A stretch of 33,785 nucleotides of DNA from Methanocellales archaeon (GTDB lineage: Archaea; Halobacteriota; UBA148). The stretch lies in assembly GCA_028715985.1 (NCBI GenBank), contig JAQUQR010000010.1:1-33785 (forward strand), in the 5' to 3' direction. The notes below the pieces were generated by a model. It was not told the DNA's origin. It saw nothing but the letters and a program-made list of their open reading frames with translations, and searched no databases. Positions within the stretch are counted from its first letter, which is position 1; each line of letters starts with the position of its first letter. Both the position numbers and the translations under genes were made by a program. Shown one piece after another: positions 1 to 8,825 of the stretch.

Positions 1-163
1 TGCCGAGTAAGAAGGCGATCTCGTTTTGGCTCAGGTCCAGCATTGCAGAGATTTCAATCGCATTTTTCCTGAATATGGCCTTTAGAAACGGGATCAGCTC
101 AGACCTGGCGTATCGCTGCGAGGCATGGCAGTGTAATGTAAATATTATATGTTTCGTTTCCAC
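1..163 (-). CDS. Partial helix-turn-helix protein, N-terminal part only
   Basis: An open frame on the minus strand enters the window from the left edge and can start at a GTG at 163-161, giving 54 residues with no stop. The last 30 residues contain RKNAIEISAMLDLSQNEIAF followed by LLG, which reads like the first two helices of an XRE-type or COG2522-like helix-turn-helix: 'LSQNEIAFLLG' matches the usual 'LSQxEIAxxLG' pattern. The rest lies outside the window. No good ribosome binding site is seen before the GTG, so the start is uncertain. It could be a transcriptional regulator. The call rests on one short motif. Confidence 0.35.
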   Translation of the reverse strand, partial: METKHIIFTLHCHASQRYARSELIPFLKAIFRKNAIEISAMLDLSQNEIAFLLG

Positions 164-520
164 GTTTTGAGTTAAATAGAGTTAAAGTTCACTTTTATAA
201 TCAAATGCATTTTTTATATCTCTCTTTCCAACCTTTCAACAAAAAGGGCTATTTTGAGAGTTGTGGGTGGTTAAATGTGACCTATAGTGGGTTTATTTGA
301 TGAAAAGAAGTATTATGGTGGGATATTGGTAGGGGAAGTTAAGGTAAATTGTAAAAAGTTATGTTTTTATATAAACGCTAGAAATGGGTAGATGAACAAT
401 GTCCAACAAAACCTTTTAACATCTTGGGGGCGATGAGTTAGATCGGGGGATCATTGCCACCTTTTATTCTCTTTACGATTCTATTATTCTCTTTACGATT
501 CTATTGGACCCCGTACTAAT
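164..520. other. AT-rich non-coding stretch
   Basis: No convincing coding frame is seen. The stretch is AT-rich, contains a TATA-like tract near 365-375 (ttttatataaa) and ends in a 20-bp tandem duplication listed separately. No RNA gene was recognised. Confidence 0.4.
465..504. repeat. Perfect 20-bp tandem duplication
   Basis: TATTCTCTTTACGATTCTAT occurs twice head to tail (465-484 and 485-504) without a mismatch. It lies just after the 3' end of the amidohydrolase gene, which ends at 521 on the minus strand. It is either a recent slippage event or a paired protein-binding site. Confidence 0.85.
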
Positions 521-1825
521 CTATTCATTGTACTTTGCTTTATCTATCAGATCGCTTGCAACCCTCTCCGCATCAGCCATTATCTTCGACTCGTTTAAGG
601 TGGTGAGTTCATAGTTTTCCATCAGGATTTTACCGTCCACTATGCATGTGGAGACATCGCTGCCCTTTGCACAATAGACTAAATGCGAGACCATATCGTG
701 CTTTGGGGTCAGATGGGGCTTGTTTGTGTCGATGATTATGATGTCTGCTTTCATGCCTATTGATATGGCTCCTGCATCGATTCCAAGTGACCTCGCTCCA
801 TTAATCGTTGCCATATTTAGTGCCTCTCTCGCAGGAATCATGGTAGGATCGAGTTTGTTGACCTTATGGAGCAGAGCGGCCATCTTCATTTCTCTGAACA
901 TGTCGAGATCGTTGTTTGATGCACATCCGTCAGTTCCCAAGGCTACAATAATCCCACATTTGAGAAGTTCTGGAATAGGTGCAATTCCCGATCCAAGTTT
1001 CATGTTGCTGGTTGGATTGTGTGCTACTTTGACATCATTCCTCTTTAAAATCCTTATATCCTCCTCCGAAAGCCAAACGCAATGCGCAGCTAAAACCCCT
1101 GGTCCAAGAAAATTTATCTTATCCAAAAGTTTTACAGGTGACATATCCTGCTTTTTCTGGATTTCATCGATCTCTGCTTCCGTTTCAGCCAGATGGGTGT
1201 GTATTTTTACGCCATCTTTATCTGACAGTTCTCTTACTTGGCTCAAAAACTCCGGGGAACACGTATTCGGGGCATGTGGGCCATACATAGTTGTTATCCT
1301 GCCATTTGCTGCGTTGTTCCATTTTTTGACAAACTCCTTGCCAATCTTTAGTTCTTTTTCAGCCCTGGTTTCATCTCCGAGTTCGATCATACCATAGGAT
1401 AGCACGCCTCTAATTCCAGACTCTTCTACTGCTCTGGCAGTCCCATCCATGCGTATGTACATGTCCGCGCATGTGGTTGTGCCTGACTTGATCATCTCTA
1501 CGCAGCCCAGCAAGGCACCTACATACACATCTCTTTCATCCAGCTTTGCCTCTACCGGCCATATGTATTCGTTGAGCCATCGAGCCAGTGAAAAATCGTC
1601 TGCATAGCCCCTAAGTAACGTCATTCCGAGGTGAGTATGGGCATTAATCAAACCAGGCATCACTATTCCGTTTCTGGCATCAATTACCCTATCGGTCGAG
1701 ACCTTTTTACCTATATTAGCGATAATTCTGTCCTCGATGGTTACGCATCCCTTGACCAAACCCTCTGGTGTGAGAATCCATCCATTCTCGATGAGGACAT
1801 CATAATGCTCGGAGTTTGCTGTCAT
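521..1825 (-). CDS. dadD: Amidohydrolase, MTA/SAH/5'-deoxyadenosine deaminase family
   Basis: This 434-residue cytosolic metal-dependent hydrolase belongs to the ATZ/TRZ-like amidohydrolases. Visible metal ligands are the HxH pair in PGLINAHTHLGMTLLRG (about residue 64), His in THLAETEAE (about 213), His in AAHCVWL (about 248) and Asp in LGTDGCASNNDLDM (about 298). The length and the 'HTHLGMTLLRGYADD' block are typical of archaeal DadD and bacterial MtaD, which deaminate 5'-deoxyadenosine, methylthioadenosine or S-adenosylhomocysteine. These are by-products of SAM enzymes, and a SAM synthetase gene lies 7 kb away. The exact substrate cannot be read from sequence. The gene appears monocistronic, with only a weak AAGGG-like site before the ATG. 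Confidence 0.88.
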   Translation of the reverse strand: MTANSEHYDVLIENGWILTPEGLVKGCVTIEDRIIANIGKKVSTDRVIDARNGIVMPGLINAHTHLGMTLLRGYADDFSLARWLNEYIWPVEAKLDERDVYVGALLGCVEMIKSGTTTCADMYIRMDGTARAVEESGIRGVLSYGMIELGDETRAEKELKIGKEFVKKWNNAANGRITTMYGPHAPNTCSPEFLSQVRELSDKDGVKIHTHLAETEAEIDEIQKKQDMSPVKLLDKINFLGPGVLAAHCVWLSEEDIRILKRNDVKVAHNPTSNMKLGSGIAPIPELLKCGIIVALGTDGCASNNDLDMFREMKMAALLHKVNKLDPTMIPAREALNMATINGARSLGIDAGAISIGMKADIIIIDTNKPHLTPKHDMVSHLVYCAKGSDVSTCIVDGKILMENYELTTLNESKIMADAERVASDLIDKAKYNE

Positions 1826-1876
1826 GATCTTATACCCTTATGGAAATGAGACTTCATACTGATAAAAATGTCGAAA

Positions 1877-1900
1877 GCTATATAACATATATATATAATT
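1877..1900 (-). promoter_or_regulatory. TATA-rich probable promoter of the amidohydrolase
   Basis: A tract of alternating TA (tataacatatatatataatt) lies 52-75 nt before the ATG at 1825. It is the only TATA-like element in the gap. Its length makes the exact box ambiguous. Confidence 0.3.
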
Positions 1901-2051
1901 AAAAATATGCTCAAGACAAGAAAATGCCCAAGGGGGTTAAGGCTCAATACAACTGTTTTTCTGTTATGGCAAGAAAATTGCTTCAAAACTCTCAAAATGA
2001 GTGCTGAAATACTTTTTAAATCCTGGGAATCTTTTTTATTCTCTGATTTTT

Positions 2052-2273
2052 TTAACTCTTTTTTGATCTTTGTTTTATGGTCAAAAGAGCAAATACTAGG
2101 ACTCCGGCAACGAAACCCGTAGGAAATCCTACGAAAAATGAAAAGAAAATTCTGCTTTGAAGTAAGTCTGTAACAATTATTGTTACCGCTATAAAAACCA
2201 ATAAAGAGAAGAATATGTTCCTGAGTTTGCTTGCTGCTGAATTATTCTTTTTTGTTTGTCGTTTGGCGTTCAT
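2052..2273 (-). CDS. Small membrane protein, two TM helices, unknown function
   Basis: The 73 residues begin with a Lys/Arg/Asn-rich head (MNAKRQTKKNNSAASKLR). Two hydrophobic segments follow: about 20-37 (IFFSLLVFIAVTIIVTDLL) and about 44-66 (FFSFFVGFPTGFVAGVLVFA onward). The tail KQRSKKS is basic. This is the layout of a small two-helix integral membrane protein with both ends in the cytoplasm. No family is recognised. It stands alone between the amidohydrolase and another small gene, all on the minus strand, and no strong ribosome binding site precedes the ATG. The overlapping plus-strand frame has a less protein-like composition, so this strand is preferred. Confidence 0.55.
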   Translation of the reverse strand: MNAKRQTKKNNSAASKLRNIFFSLLVFIAVTIIVTDLLQSRIFFSFFVGFPTGFVAGVLVFALLTIKQRSKKS

Positions 2274-2583
2274 TTCATCGTAACCAATTGAAACTTAATT
2301 CTTTAAAAAACTTTTTTCGGGGGAGAGCTCCTAGTAATGTTTTATAACTTATAGCGATAAAAGAAGTTTTTGCGGTAACAACGATTTGTATGGGGGCGAG
2401 CAGGTCGGCAAAGTATGCACTACCCTCAGATATAAAAAATAAATACTTGCTATTTGGGTGTCAAAAGTACTTAGAATAAATTGTTCAAACTGATTTTTAG
2501 TTTTTAAAAACCAGTGGGATGCAAGTAATTACCATACCGTCATGTATCATATGTTCTTAAGCTTACAGAGATTTGGTATCGTG
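2274..2583. other. Non-coding gap
   Basis: No gene is seen. The segment 2390-2420 is relatively GC-rich (gggggcgagcaggtcgg) inside AT-rich surroundings. A short palindrome gtttttaaaaac lies near 2500-2511. Neither can be assigned to a known RNA. Confidence 0.3.
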
Positions 2584-2889
2584 CTATAGATGTTCGATTT
2601 TATCTCTCACTTGTTGACGTACAGGTGTATCTCCATGTTTTTTTATGTAATCCGTGATCCACAAACCAAGCTCTCTTGCCTCTGCCTCACCCCGTTTCTC
2701 CAACACCGTATTAAGGGCACCTCTGTACATCCCTTTCTGCCTGGAAAAACCTCGGCGATCGATGTTCATCTCCACTACCAATTTATCGATCGTTTGAATG
2801 GATTCGTCGACCACGTTTTTTCTATCAGTAATCTTCTCCTCATCAGCCCTAAATAGCTTCTTGATCGCATCAATAAGTCTATCGACCAT
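2584..2889 (-). CDS. Small helical hypothetical protein
   Basis: The 101 residues are charged and apparently all-helical: MVDRLIDAIKKLFRADEEKI, then a long amphipathic stretch. No signal, membrane segment or metal motif is present. The start is well supported: GGAGGA lies a few bases before the ATG on the minus strand (2893-2900 region). No family is recognised. It is probably a soluble cytoplasmic protein transcribed alone, since more than 300 bp of non-coding DNA flank it on both sides. Confidence 0.65.
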   Translation of the reverse strand: MVDRLIDAIKKLFRADEEKITDRKNVVDESIQTIDKLVVEMNIDRRGFSRQKGMYRGALNTVLEKRGEAEARELGLWITDYIKKHGDTPVRQQVRDKIEHL

Positions 2890-3318
2890 CTGAATTCCTC
2901 CATTTTTAATTGTATTTAAACAATAAATATTTACTGTGTTATAAGATTTACTGTGTCTAGATAGTTAAGCAGGTGAGTTTTCACATGATAAATCTATTAA
3001 TTGGGAATTATTACAATTTTATTTAAGACTTTTGCATTTTTAAGATAAAAGATGTTTACATTTAGTTAATTTTTTTTTGACTTTGTACTATGTATTTTTT
3101 AGCGGTATCATGGCATTGTTCACTAATAAAAGCCAATTCAATAAAGATAGTTGATTGCTGGCATGCTTAAGAGTGGGTCCATTGGTCAAAATTATAAAAA
3201 ATCAGTATTTACCACACCAATATGATGGTAATATAATTAAGGATGAAATTAGCAGATGTCAATTGCAATCTTAACCTGCCATGATCTATTTATATGTTCT
3301 CTTGATATCCATTTGGAC
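2890..3318. other. AT-rich non-coding gap
   Basis: This 429-bp stretch holds the ribosome binding site and presumed promoter of the 101-residue gene at its left end. Otherwise it shows only AT-rich DNA with short A and T runs. No open frame of plausible composition or RNA fold was recognised. Confidence 0.4.
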
Positions 3319-5610
3319 TTATCTCACGATGGTTCCTGAGCTATCTTTTGTGGATATGTCCTCATGAGCATTATTTGATACCATGTTGTCTTCTAAAATG
3401 TTTCCGATGCCTGATTCTATATTTATTCCAATTCCACTGTTGCCATTAATGTTGTTTCCCCGGATTGTATTGTAACTCGCATTAATGTAGATATTAATGC
3501 CAAAGCCATCATTCTCTTTGAAATCATTGTTCTCCACAAGATTGTTATTGGAGTCCATCTTCATCGAGAGGCCGCCGCCCCCCACAGGTGAAAGGCCATT
3601 ATTGTTTCCTTTGTTGCCCCTCACCGTGTTTTGGGAAGAGTGTTCATGAACAGCGAATCCAAACCATCCGTTGAGCAGGGCAGTATTATTTTCCATTATG
3701 GAATTATTTGTGTTATATATGCTGATTCCGTGCCTGGAATTGAATTTTGCAAGATTATCAAATATTTTGACGTTTGAAGATCGATCTATCTGTATGCCAG
3801 CATCATCGTTGTTCAATACCGTATTATTTTTTATTGTTATATCCTCGGAATCCCATACAGAGATTCCCTGCCTTACATTGTTTCTGAATACTGAGTTGAT
3901 TATTTCAATGTTGGAACAATCTTGCATAAAGATGCCCCACTTGGGAACATATTCTATAATAACATTTTCTATTCGCCCATTATCAACGTTCATTAGATAA
4001 ATTCCGTCTCTTTTATCATCACCCTCGACGGTGATATAAGAATCTCTTATTACAAAATGTGCCCTCGAGTCTCTTATGAAAATACCGTAGTTATTTTCAG
4101 CATATATGTGCCAGTTTTCGATAATATATGGGTTATCTTCTGTACCGCTTCCTTTAACAACGCCATTTTCGGGTGTGAATCCATCATTAGATATGGAAAT
4201 GGGTTCATGCAACGGTCGCAAATCACCAGCAGCGATATGTACCGTGATGGCTTTCTTGGCTGGTGAATATAAACCGTCGCCTGCGAAGGAAGCTGTTATC
4301 ATTGTTTGTGTTGATTCTCTGGTGACTGGGGCAGTATACTTAATCGTGATCTTGCCTTGATAATCTGTGAATGAGTCTTCAATGTCTATAGTACCTTTGC
4401 TTACTGACCATGTGATAAGCTTGTCTTCCAGTGGAATGCCCTCTAACGTCAGAAAAGCATCGAGACTGGTTGCCATATGAGATTCAGTACTGATTTCAGC
4501 TGGTTTAACTGTCAGCTCTGTTGATTTCTGGCTATCCACATCCCTGTCGAATAAGTATAAGTGTCTATCCTCGCTTACAGCTGCCGTGTAATTCCCGTCA
4601 GAAGATATTGAAATTCCTGTAACATCGTCCCCTGTTCTATAGCTCCACAGAGGTTTGCCGCTGAAAGAAATAAGGTATATGTGGTCGTCTTCGCTTGCTG
4701 CTACTATATATCTGCCGTCATAAGAGATGTCAACATCAAAAACGCGGCCTCCTATTTTATAACTCCATAGAAGCTCACCTATTTGAGAGAACATGTATAA
4801 ATTAGAATCCCAGCCACCAGCCACTATGAATCTCCCATCAGGGGTCATTGAAAGTGCATAGATGTCCCCCCATGTAGTATAACTCCATAAAGGAACATTA
4901 CTTTCTTTGGAAAATAAGCGGACTGTACCTGCGTTGTCGCCCGTGGCAATGTAACTGCCATCAGAAGAGATGGCAACCTGGCTGGTCCACTCACTGGGAC
5001 CATAGCTCCATAGAGGGGTACTGCTTTCTCGGGAAAAGAGGAGTACATTGGGTTCTGACCCGGAGTCAGTTCCTGCCACAATATACTTGCCATTGGAAGA
5101 GATGGCAACTGAATTATACGTACTGCCAGAGGATTTTCTCTTATAATTCCATATTGGATTACTGTTTTCTTTAGAAAACAAACAAATGTTCCTTTGTCCT
5201 ATAGATACTATGTAATTTCCATCATCAGACATATCCACTCTCCAGACGCGTTCCCCTGCCTCATACCTCCATATGGGTTTTTCATCTTCGCTTGAAATTA
5301 AATAAACAATGCCTGGATCGACGGCTGTCGTGATATATCTGCCATCAGAAGAGATAGCAGTGGACATGGTCACTCGAGTGTTGTATCTATGAATAAGTTC
5401 GCCTGTACGTGAAAATAATTCTTTACCGCTGGTAATGTATTCACCATTAGGGGATATTACCACGTCCTGAGAACTGTCAACCCTTTTTACCCACATAAGG
5501 AGCTTTTCAGCAGGATGATCTAAAGAAGAATCCGAAGGCTGGTGCAAACAACCGGCGATTAAGACTATTCCGACAATAACTATTGATGAGATTAAATTTT
5601 TAAATTTCAC
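3319..5610 (-). CDS. Secreted lipoprotein: beta-propeller, Ig-like region, NosD-type beta-helix
   Basis: This 763-residue envelope protein is probably lipid-anchored: a short basic head, a hydrophobic segment, and the lipobox-like LIAGC at about 18-22. Residues 45-370 hold eight units of the form 'DGxYIVxx...LFSxxxxxPLWSY', a WD/PQQ-like propeller. Residues 380-475 look like an Ig-like domain (TELTVKPAEI... ITVHIAAG). Residues 485-763 are a right-handed parallel beta-helix with repeated NxxxxNN(D/T)xxGIxI turns, as in NosD-type surface proteins. The start codon is GTG with no ribosome binding site, but a TATA-like TTTTTTAAAGA lies about 25 nt upstream, suggesting a leaderless message. The function is probably carbohydrate binding or adhesion on the cell surface. 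No catalytic site is identified. Confidence 0.85.
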   Translation of the reverse strand: MKFKNLISSIVIVGIVLIAGCLHQPSDSSLDHPAEKLLMWVKRVDSSQDVVISPNGEYITSGKELFSRTGELIHRYNTRVTMSTAISSDGRYITTAVDPGIVYLISSEDEKPIWRYEAGERVWRVDMSDDGNYIVSIGQRNICLFSKENSNPIWNYKRKSSGSTYNSVAISSNGKYIVAGTDSGSEPNVLLFSRESSTPLWSYGPSEWTSQVAISSDGSYIATGDNAGTVRLFSKESNVPLWSYTTWGDIYALSMTPDGRFIVAGGWDSNLYMFSQIGELLWSYKIGGRVFDVDISYDGRYIVAASEDDHIYLISFSGKPLWSYRTGDDVTGISISSDGNYTAAVSEDRHLYLFDRDVDSQKSTELTVKPAEISTESHMATSLDAFLTLEGIPLEDKLITWSVSKGTIDIEDSFTDYQGKITIKYTAPVTRESTQTMITASFAGDGLYSPAKKAITVHIAAGDLRPLHEPISISNDGFTPENGVVKGSGTEDNPYIIENWHIYAENNYGIFIRDSRAHFVIRDSYITVEGDDKRDGIYLMNVDNGRIENVIIEYVPKWGIFMQDCSNIEIINSVFRNNVRQGISVWDSEDITIKNNTVLNNDDAGIQIDRSSNVKIFDNLAKFNSRHGISIYNTNNSIMENNTALLNGWFGFAVHEHSSQNTVRGNKGNNNGLSPVGGGGLSMKMDSNNNLVENNDFKENDGFGINIYINASYNTIRGNNINGNSGIGINIESGIGNILEDNMVSNNAHEDISTKDSSGTIVR

Positions 5611-5908
5611 AAGATAAAGTTACGCTTGACTCTTTAAAAAATGTTTATCTCTACTGATGCTATGTAAAAGATTCTTGCTATTTATTTTATTTCTCTTACA
5701 ACCCAACTATCGACCAGATCCGTGGAATTTTGACCCTCAGAACTACTACTGCCATAGTTACGAAATCCTATAACCTTTTTACCATCATTTTAGCCTGTAC
5801 CGTAGAACTTTATTGATAGTTTCAACAAGATTACTAACTTTGTGGTATGAGCATGAAAAATACTACTGCTGTTTTTATGAAATCCTACCTTATATCGCTA
5901 CTCTTGGT
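5611..5908. other. Non-coding gap with the lipoprotein promoter
   Basis: A minus-strand TATA-like element lies at 5632-5642, about 25 nt before the GTG at 5610. Two similar tracts, actactgccatagttacgaaatccta near 5744-5770 and tactactgctgtttttatga plus aatccta near 5860-5887, form an imperfect direct repeat. No gene is seen. Confidence 0.4.
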
Positions 5909-6643
5909 TTAAAATATTAGAAGTAATGTAATCAATATCGGTTGATGAATTAGGTAAATCAATAATGAGTGCCTTCCTAAAAAGCAAAATAATCTTATAA
6001 AAGAAAAATTAGACAAATCCAAAAAATTAAATTTCCGTGTGTAGTTGGCATATAACAGATTTCCGATAAATAAGCCGATTAAAATCACTCCAAACCACGG
6101 GAAAATAGGAAAGTAGTCAACAGTGTAAAAGATCTCTGGCTTGAATCCCAGCCAAATCAACCAAGGGAAGCCAAAGGTAAACTTCTTCACATATATCCCA
6201 ATAGATATAAAAGTAATTCCTATCAAAAGGTTCCAAGATCGGAGTTTTAAAAAGGGATATGCCAGGATAATCGATATTCCGATGAGATGAAGCACCCCAA
6301 AAATAACAAAATCCTCTCTTAAAAAAACCCAGGTCATCAGGGTGATAATTAAGCCCCATGCAAATATCCTCAGACCTCTCTTCAAATACTTTGGATATAG
6401 GTTGGATTTTGGATTCAGCATCCTTGCTCTTGAATAACTGAGAGTTAAGGAAATGCCCACTAGAAGAATAAACATGGTAGCTGTGGTGCGTGCAAAATAC
6501 CACCAGAAGCCGGAGTTTATTTTGATAGCATACACGTTGAAAAAATCTAAATCATAGAACAGGTGGTATACTATCATCATGATTATGGCAAGTCCGCGTA
6601 AAAAATCTATTTCCCAAAATCGCGTTTCCAAAATTTTATTCAT
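5909..6643 (-). CDS. DUF1624/HGSNAT-like membrane protein
   Basis: The 244-residue polytopic membrane protein begins RFWEIDFLRGLAIIMMIVYH, the signature of the DUF1624 (heparan-alpha-glucosaminide acetyltransferase catalytic-like) family, distantly related to acyltransferase-3 proteins. About seven hydrophobic helices can be seen. Asp and Arg in EIDFLRG and the His of IVYHLFYDLDFF are the conserved polar residues of helix 1. The C-terminal block GRHSLLIYLIHQP is also typical. It may move acyl groups onto extracytoplasmic sugars, but the substrate is unknown. A TATA box centred about 28 nt before the ATG suggests a leaderless message. Neighbours are other envelope genes on the same strand. Confidence 0.85.
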   Translation of the reverse strand: MNKILETRFWEIDFLRGLAIIMMIVYHLFYDLDFFNVYAIKINSGFWWYFARTTATMFILLVGISLTLSYSRARMLNPKSNLYPKYLKRGLRIFAWGLIITLMTWVFLREDFVIFGVLHLIGISIILAYPFLKLRSWNLLIGITFISIGIYVKKFTFGFPWLIWLGFKPEIFYTVDYFPIFPWFGVILIGLFIGNLLYANYTRKFNFLDLSNFSFIRLFCFLGRHSLLIYLIHQPILITLLLIF

Positions 6644-6666
6644 TAAAATAAATTAGAAACTAAAGA

Positions 6667-6675
6667 ATATATAAA
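6667..6675 (-). promoter_or_regulatory. TATA box of the DUF1624 gene
   Basis: TTTATATATT on the minus strand, centred about 28 nt before the ATG at 6643, sits where archaeal TATA boxes give transcripts that start at or very near the start codon. Confidence 0.5.
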
Positions 6676-6833
6676 TTGTCAGTTTATTTTGATGTATTTT
6701 TGGTGGATTTGAGAAATATGGTATTTGCCAGCTTTTGATGATCCTAAGGGCTCACCTAGAAATTTAGGGGGCAGAGAGGGTTATTTAAAATGTTGCGCAT
6801 AGCCCTCTAGCTGCCGCCGCTTATTGGCGCTTA

Positions 6834-8117
6834 TCACTTTGTGCTATTCAGTTTAAACACATAGGCTGCCCCTTCGTCGCATGTTGGGACGTCGGCAAAT
6901 TGCGCTCCTACAGCGATAGCATTGCCATGGGCTGAAAGGGAATGGCCAAATTCATCGCCTGCCCCTCCGTTGGATGCTAAGAGCTTTGTCGTCTCCACCC
7001 ATTGATTATCCGCTCGACGGAAAAGATACACGGCTCCCTGGTCAGGGTTCGTATCAATGTCTGCCCTGCGCGCTCCGACTGCAATGAAGTTTCCGTCCAT
7101 GGCTACCGAGTGACCGAATTCATCGCCTCCCTTTGCATCACTTGCCATGAGTTTAGCAGTCTCAGTCCATCCGCTTTTTGTTTTACTAAATATGTAGACA
7201 GCGCCCGCATCCTTAAGACCTTGAGGATCCGATCTACGAGATCCGACCACGATCACATTTCCATGAGTTGCAAGGTTAAACGCGAATTGGTCTCCCTTCG
7301 CGCCGTCACTTGCGGTCAACTTTGCCGTTTCAACCCATTCGTCAGCAATCCTCTGAAAGATATAGACAGCTCCGCAAGCCTTCGCCGTGGGGCTGTCGGC
7401 ATCCCGCGCTCCCACCGCTATCAGGTTGTTGCCCACTATGGCCACTGACTGTCCAAATCGGGCGCCGATCGTGCCATCGCTTGCAGTGAGTTTAGCCTCT
7501 TCGGTCCAGCTAGCGCCTGTTCTGCGGAACACATATGCCGCCCCCTCATCTTCCTCCGAAACCTCCTCTTTTCGGGCTGTCACCACCAAAAGGTCACCGT
7601 GCAGTGCAACTGCCCGACCAAAATTGTCTTCTGCAGACACATCGCTTGCAGTTAGCTTTTGATCAAAAATCCATGACCCACCCATATAGCGGAATATATA
7701 AGCAGCACCTGCTCTTTCGACATCTCCACTGGTGGCAAAGCGGGCACCAACCACTATGGTGTTTCCTTCGACAGCCACTGCTCGCCCGAATTCTGATCCT
7801 AGGGTTGGGTCGGGGGCAATGAGCTTTGCCTCTAAAACATAAGCATTGCCATGGCGCTTAAATATATAAGCTGCTCCTACGCCAAAAGCCTCTTCTTCTG
7901 AGGCTTCTGGTGCCCCCACCACCACAAGGTTTCCGTCGATGGCTATGGATCGACCCAACCTCGAATTTTCAATCAAGTCTCCGGGGTCTAATTGGATCTC
8001 TGAGTTGGGCTTTGCTGATGCGCTTTGTGGAACAATTGAGCTAATGGCTACAATGAGAAATACTATCAGCATTCGACTTATACGACTTATCCTATTTGTC
8101 TTATCTTTTGTACTCAT
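6834..8117 (-). CDS. Secreted FG-GAP repeat protein
   Basis: About 427 residues with an N-terminal signal peptide (MLIVFLIVAISSIVPQSASA) and then seven repeats of about 50 residues of the form 'FGxSVAxxGNxIVVGAxxA...GAAYIFxRxxxxWxExxKLxASD'. These are FG-GAP/integrin-alpha-like propeller blades. Seven blades would close a complete propeller. No anchor follows the repeats, so the protein is probably secreted or loosely bound outside the cell. An ATG 12 nt further upstream (8129) is in frame, but GGTGA sits five bases before the ATG at 8117, so that start is preferred. Codon use is somewhat more GC-rich than in neighbouring intergenic DNA. Its binding partner is unknown. Confidence 0.85.
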   Translation of the reverse strand: MSTKDKTNRISRISRMLIVFLIVAISSIVPQSASAKPNSEIQLDPGDLIENSRLGRSIAIDGNLVVVGAPEASEEEAFGVGAAYIFKRHGNAYVLEAKLIAPDPTLGSEFGRAVAVEGNTIVVGARFATSGDVERAGAAYIFRYMGGSWIFDQKLTASDVSAEDNFGRAVALHGDLLVVTARKEEVSEEDEGAAYVFRRTGASWTEEAKLTASDGTIGARFGQSVAIVGNNLIAVGARDADSPTAKACGAVYIFQRIADEWVETAKLTASDGAKGDQFAFNLATHGNVIVVGSRRSDPQGLKDAGAVYIFSKTKSGWTETAKLMASDAKGGDEFGHSVAMDGNFIAVGARRADIDTNPDQGAVYLFRRADNQWVETTKLLASNGGAGDEFGHSLSAHGNAIAVGAQFADVPTCDEGAAYVFKLNSTK

Positions 8118-8567
8118 TTTTTTCACCATGTCATTTTTCCCCTTCTAATGTTTGCTACATATAATCGATGGGTATACGAAAATAAATGATAGGTGTATAA
8201 AAGCATAACGACTAGATTGATATCACTAACATTGACATCGCTACGAAAGTTGGATCGATAGCTTGGCTGGGGTTTAGTTGGATTTCTTTTAATACAGCGT
8301 TACCTCAATTACATTATGGGTTGTTTTAGCCCAGTTTTTATATTGGCTCAGTTTTTATATTAGGATAGAAAAAAATGGCTGCTGGTGGTTTTATAATAAT
8401 TTATGGGGATATTGGTGATACTTGACTAGGATTGTTTTTAGGGAGTATTTAAAGAAAGACATCAGAAGCTCTTTTGATGTTCAATCGATTATTTCCACGT
8501 GCATTATATTATATATAGATTGCAAGGAATCAAAATATATGGAAATAAACTATTTGAGGTATGAAAA
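8118..8567. other. Divergent intergenic region
   Basis: This region lies between the FG-GAP gene (minus) and the tautomerase gene (plus). It contains a 17-bp tandem repeat with TATA-like cores (8329-8362), a TATA-rich tract near 8504-8518 that probably drives the tautomerase gene, and GAGGT at 8556-8560 as its ribosome binding site. No other gene is seen. Confidence 0.5.
8329..8362 (+). repeat. 17-bp tandem repeat carrying two TATA-like cores
   Basis: GCCCAGTTTTTATATTG (8329-8345) is followed directly by GCTCAGTTTTTATATTA (8346-8362); 15 of 17 bases agree. Each copy contains TTTTTATATT. It lies about 210 nt before the tautomerase start. Confidence 0.75.
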
Positions 8568-8768
8568 ATGCCGATAATTCACGTAAATGTCTGGGAAGGT
8601 TTTGGAGAAGAGCGAGCTAAAACCGTGATTCAAGAAATTACAAGGGTTTTTGTGGATTTAGGCATTCCTGAAAATGCTATAGAAATAATCGTGCATGAAA
8701 TTCCAAAGTCCCATTGGGGAGTTGGCGGTGAACCTGCTTCAGAAAAATTTCAAAATAACAATTGTTAA
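8568..8768 (+). CDS. 4-oxalocrotonate tautomerase family protein
   Basis: The 66-residue protein is the normal length for the 4-OT family, which assembles as hexamers or similar oligomers and uses the N-terminal proline as the catalytic base after removal of Met. The start MPIIHVNVWEGFGEERAKTV supplies Pro and the usual first beta strand and helix. 'VIVHEIPKSHWGVGGEPASE'-type residues at 45-60 are the family's C-terminal signature (here IIVHEIPKSHWGVGGEPASE). It is probably cytosolic, and the substrate in archaea is unknown. The ribosome binding site GAGGT lies seven bases before the ATG. metK follows 57 bp later on the same strand but has its own promoter. Confidence 0.85.
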   Translation: MPIIHVNVWEGFGEERAKTVIQEITRVFVDLGIPENAIEIIVHEIPKSHWGVGGEPASEKFQNNNC

Positions 8769-8790
8769 CCTTTATTGTGACACCCCACCG

Positions 8791-8806
8791 AAAAATATTA
8801 TAACTC
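8791..8806 (+). promoter_or_regulatory. BRE/TATA promoter of the SAM synthetase gene
   Basis: ACCGAAAAATATTATAAC (8787-8804 region) shows an A-rich BRE-like stretch followed by a TATA-like core. It is centred about 26 nt before the ATG at 8826, so the transcript is probably leaderless or nearly so. Confidence 0.5.
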
Positions 8807-8825
8807 ATGATGCATTTTTGAAACG

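Noticed and set aside
720-1397. Plus-strand frame of 225 residues opposite the amidohydrolase
   Set aside because: The minus-strand protein has full family motifs over its whole length, and the plus frame is its shadow.
1907-2122. Plus-strand frame of 71 residues
   Set aside because: It overlaps the end of a more protein-like small membrane protein on the minus strand and shows no ribosome binding site or family.
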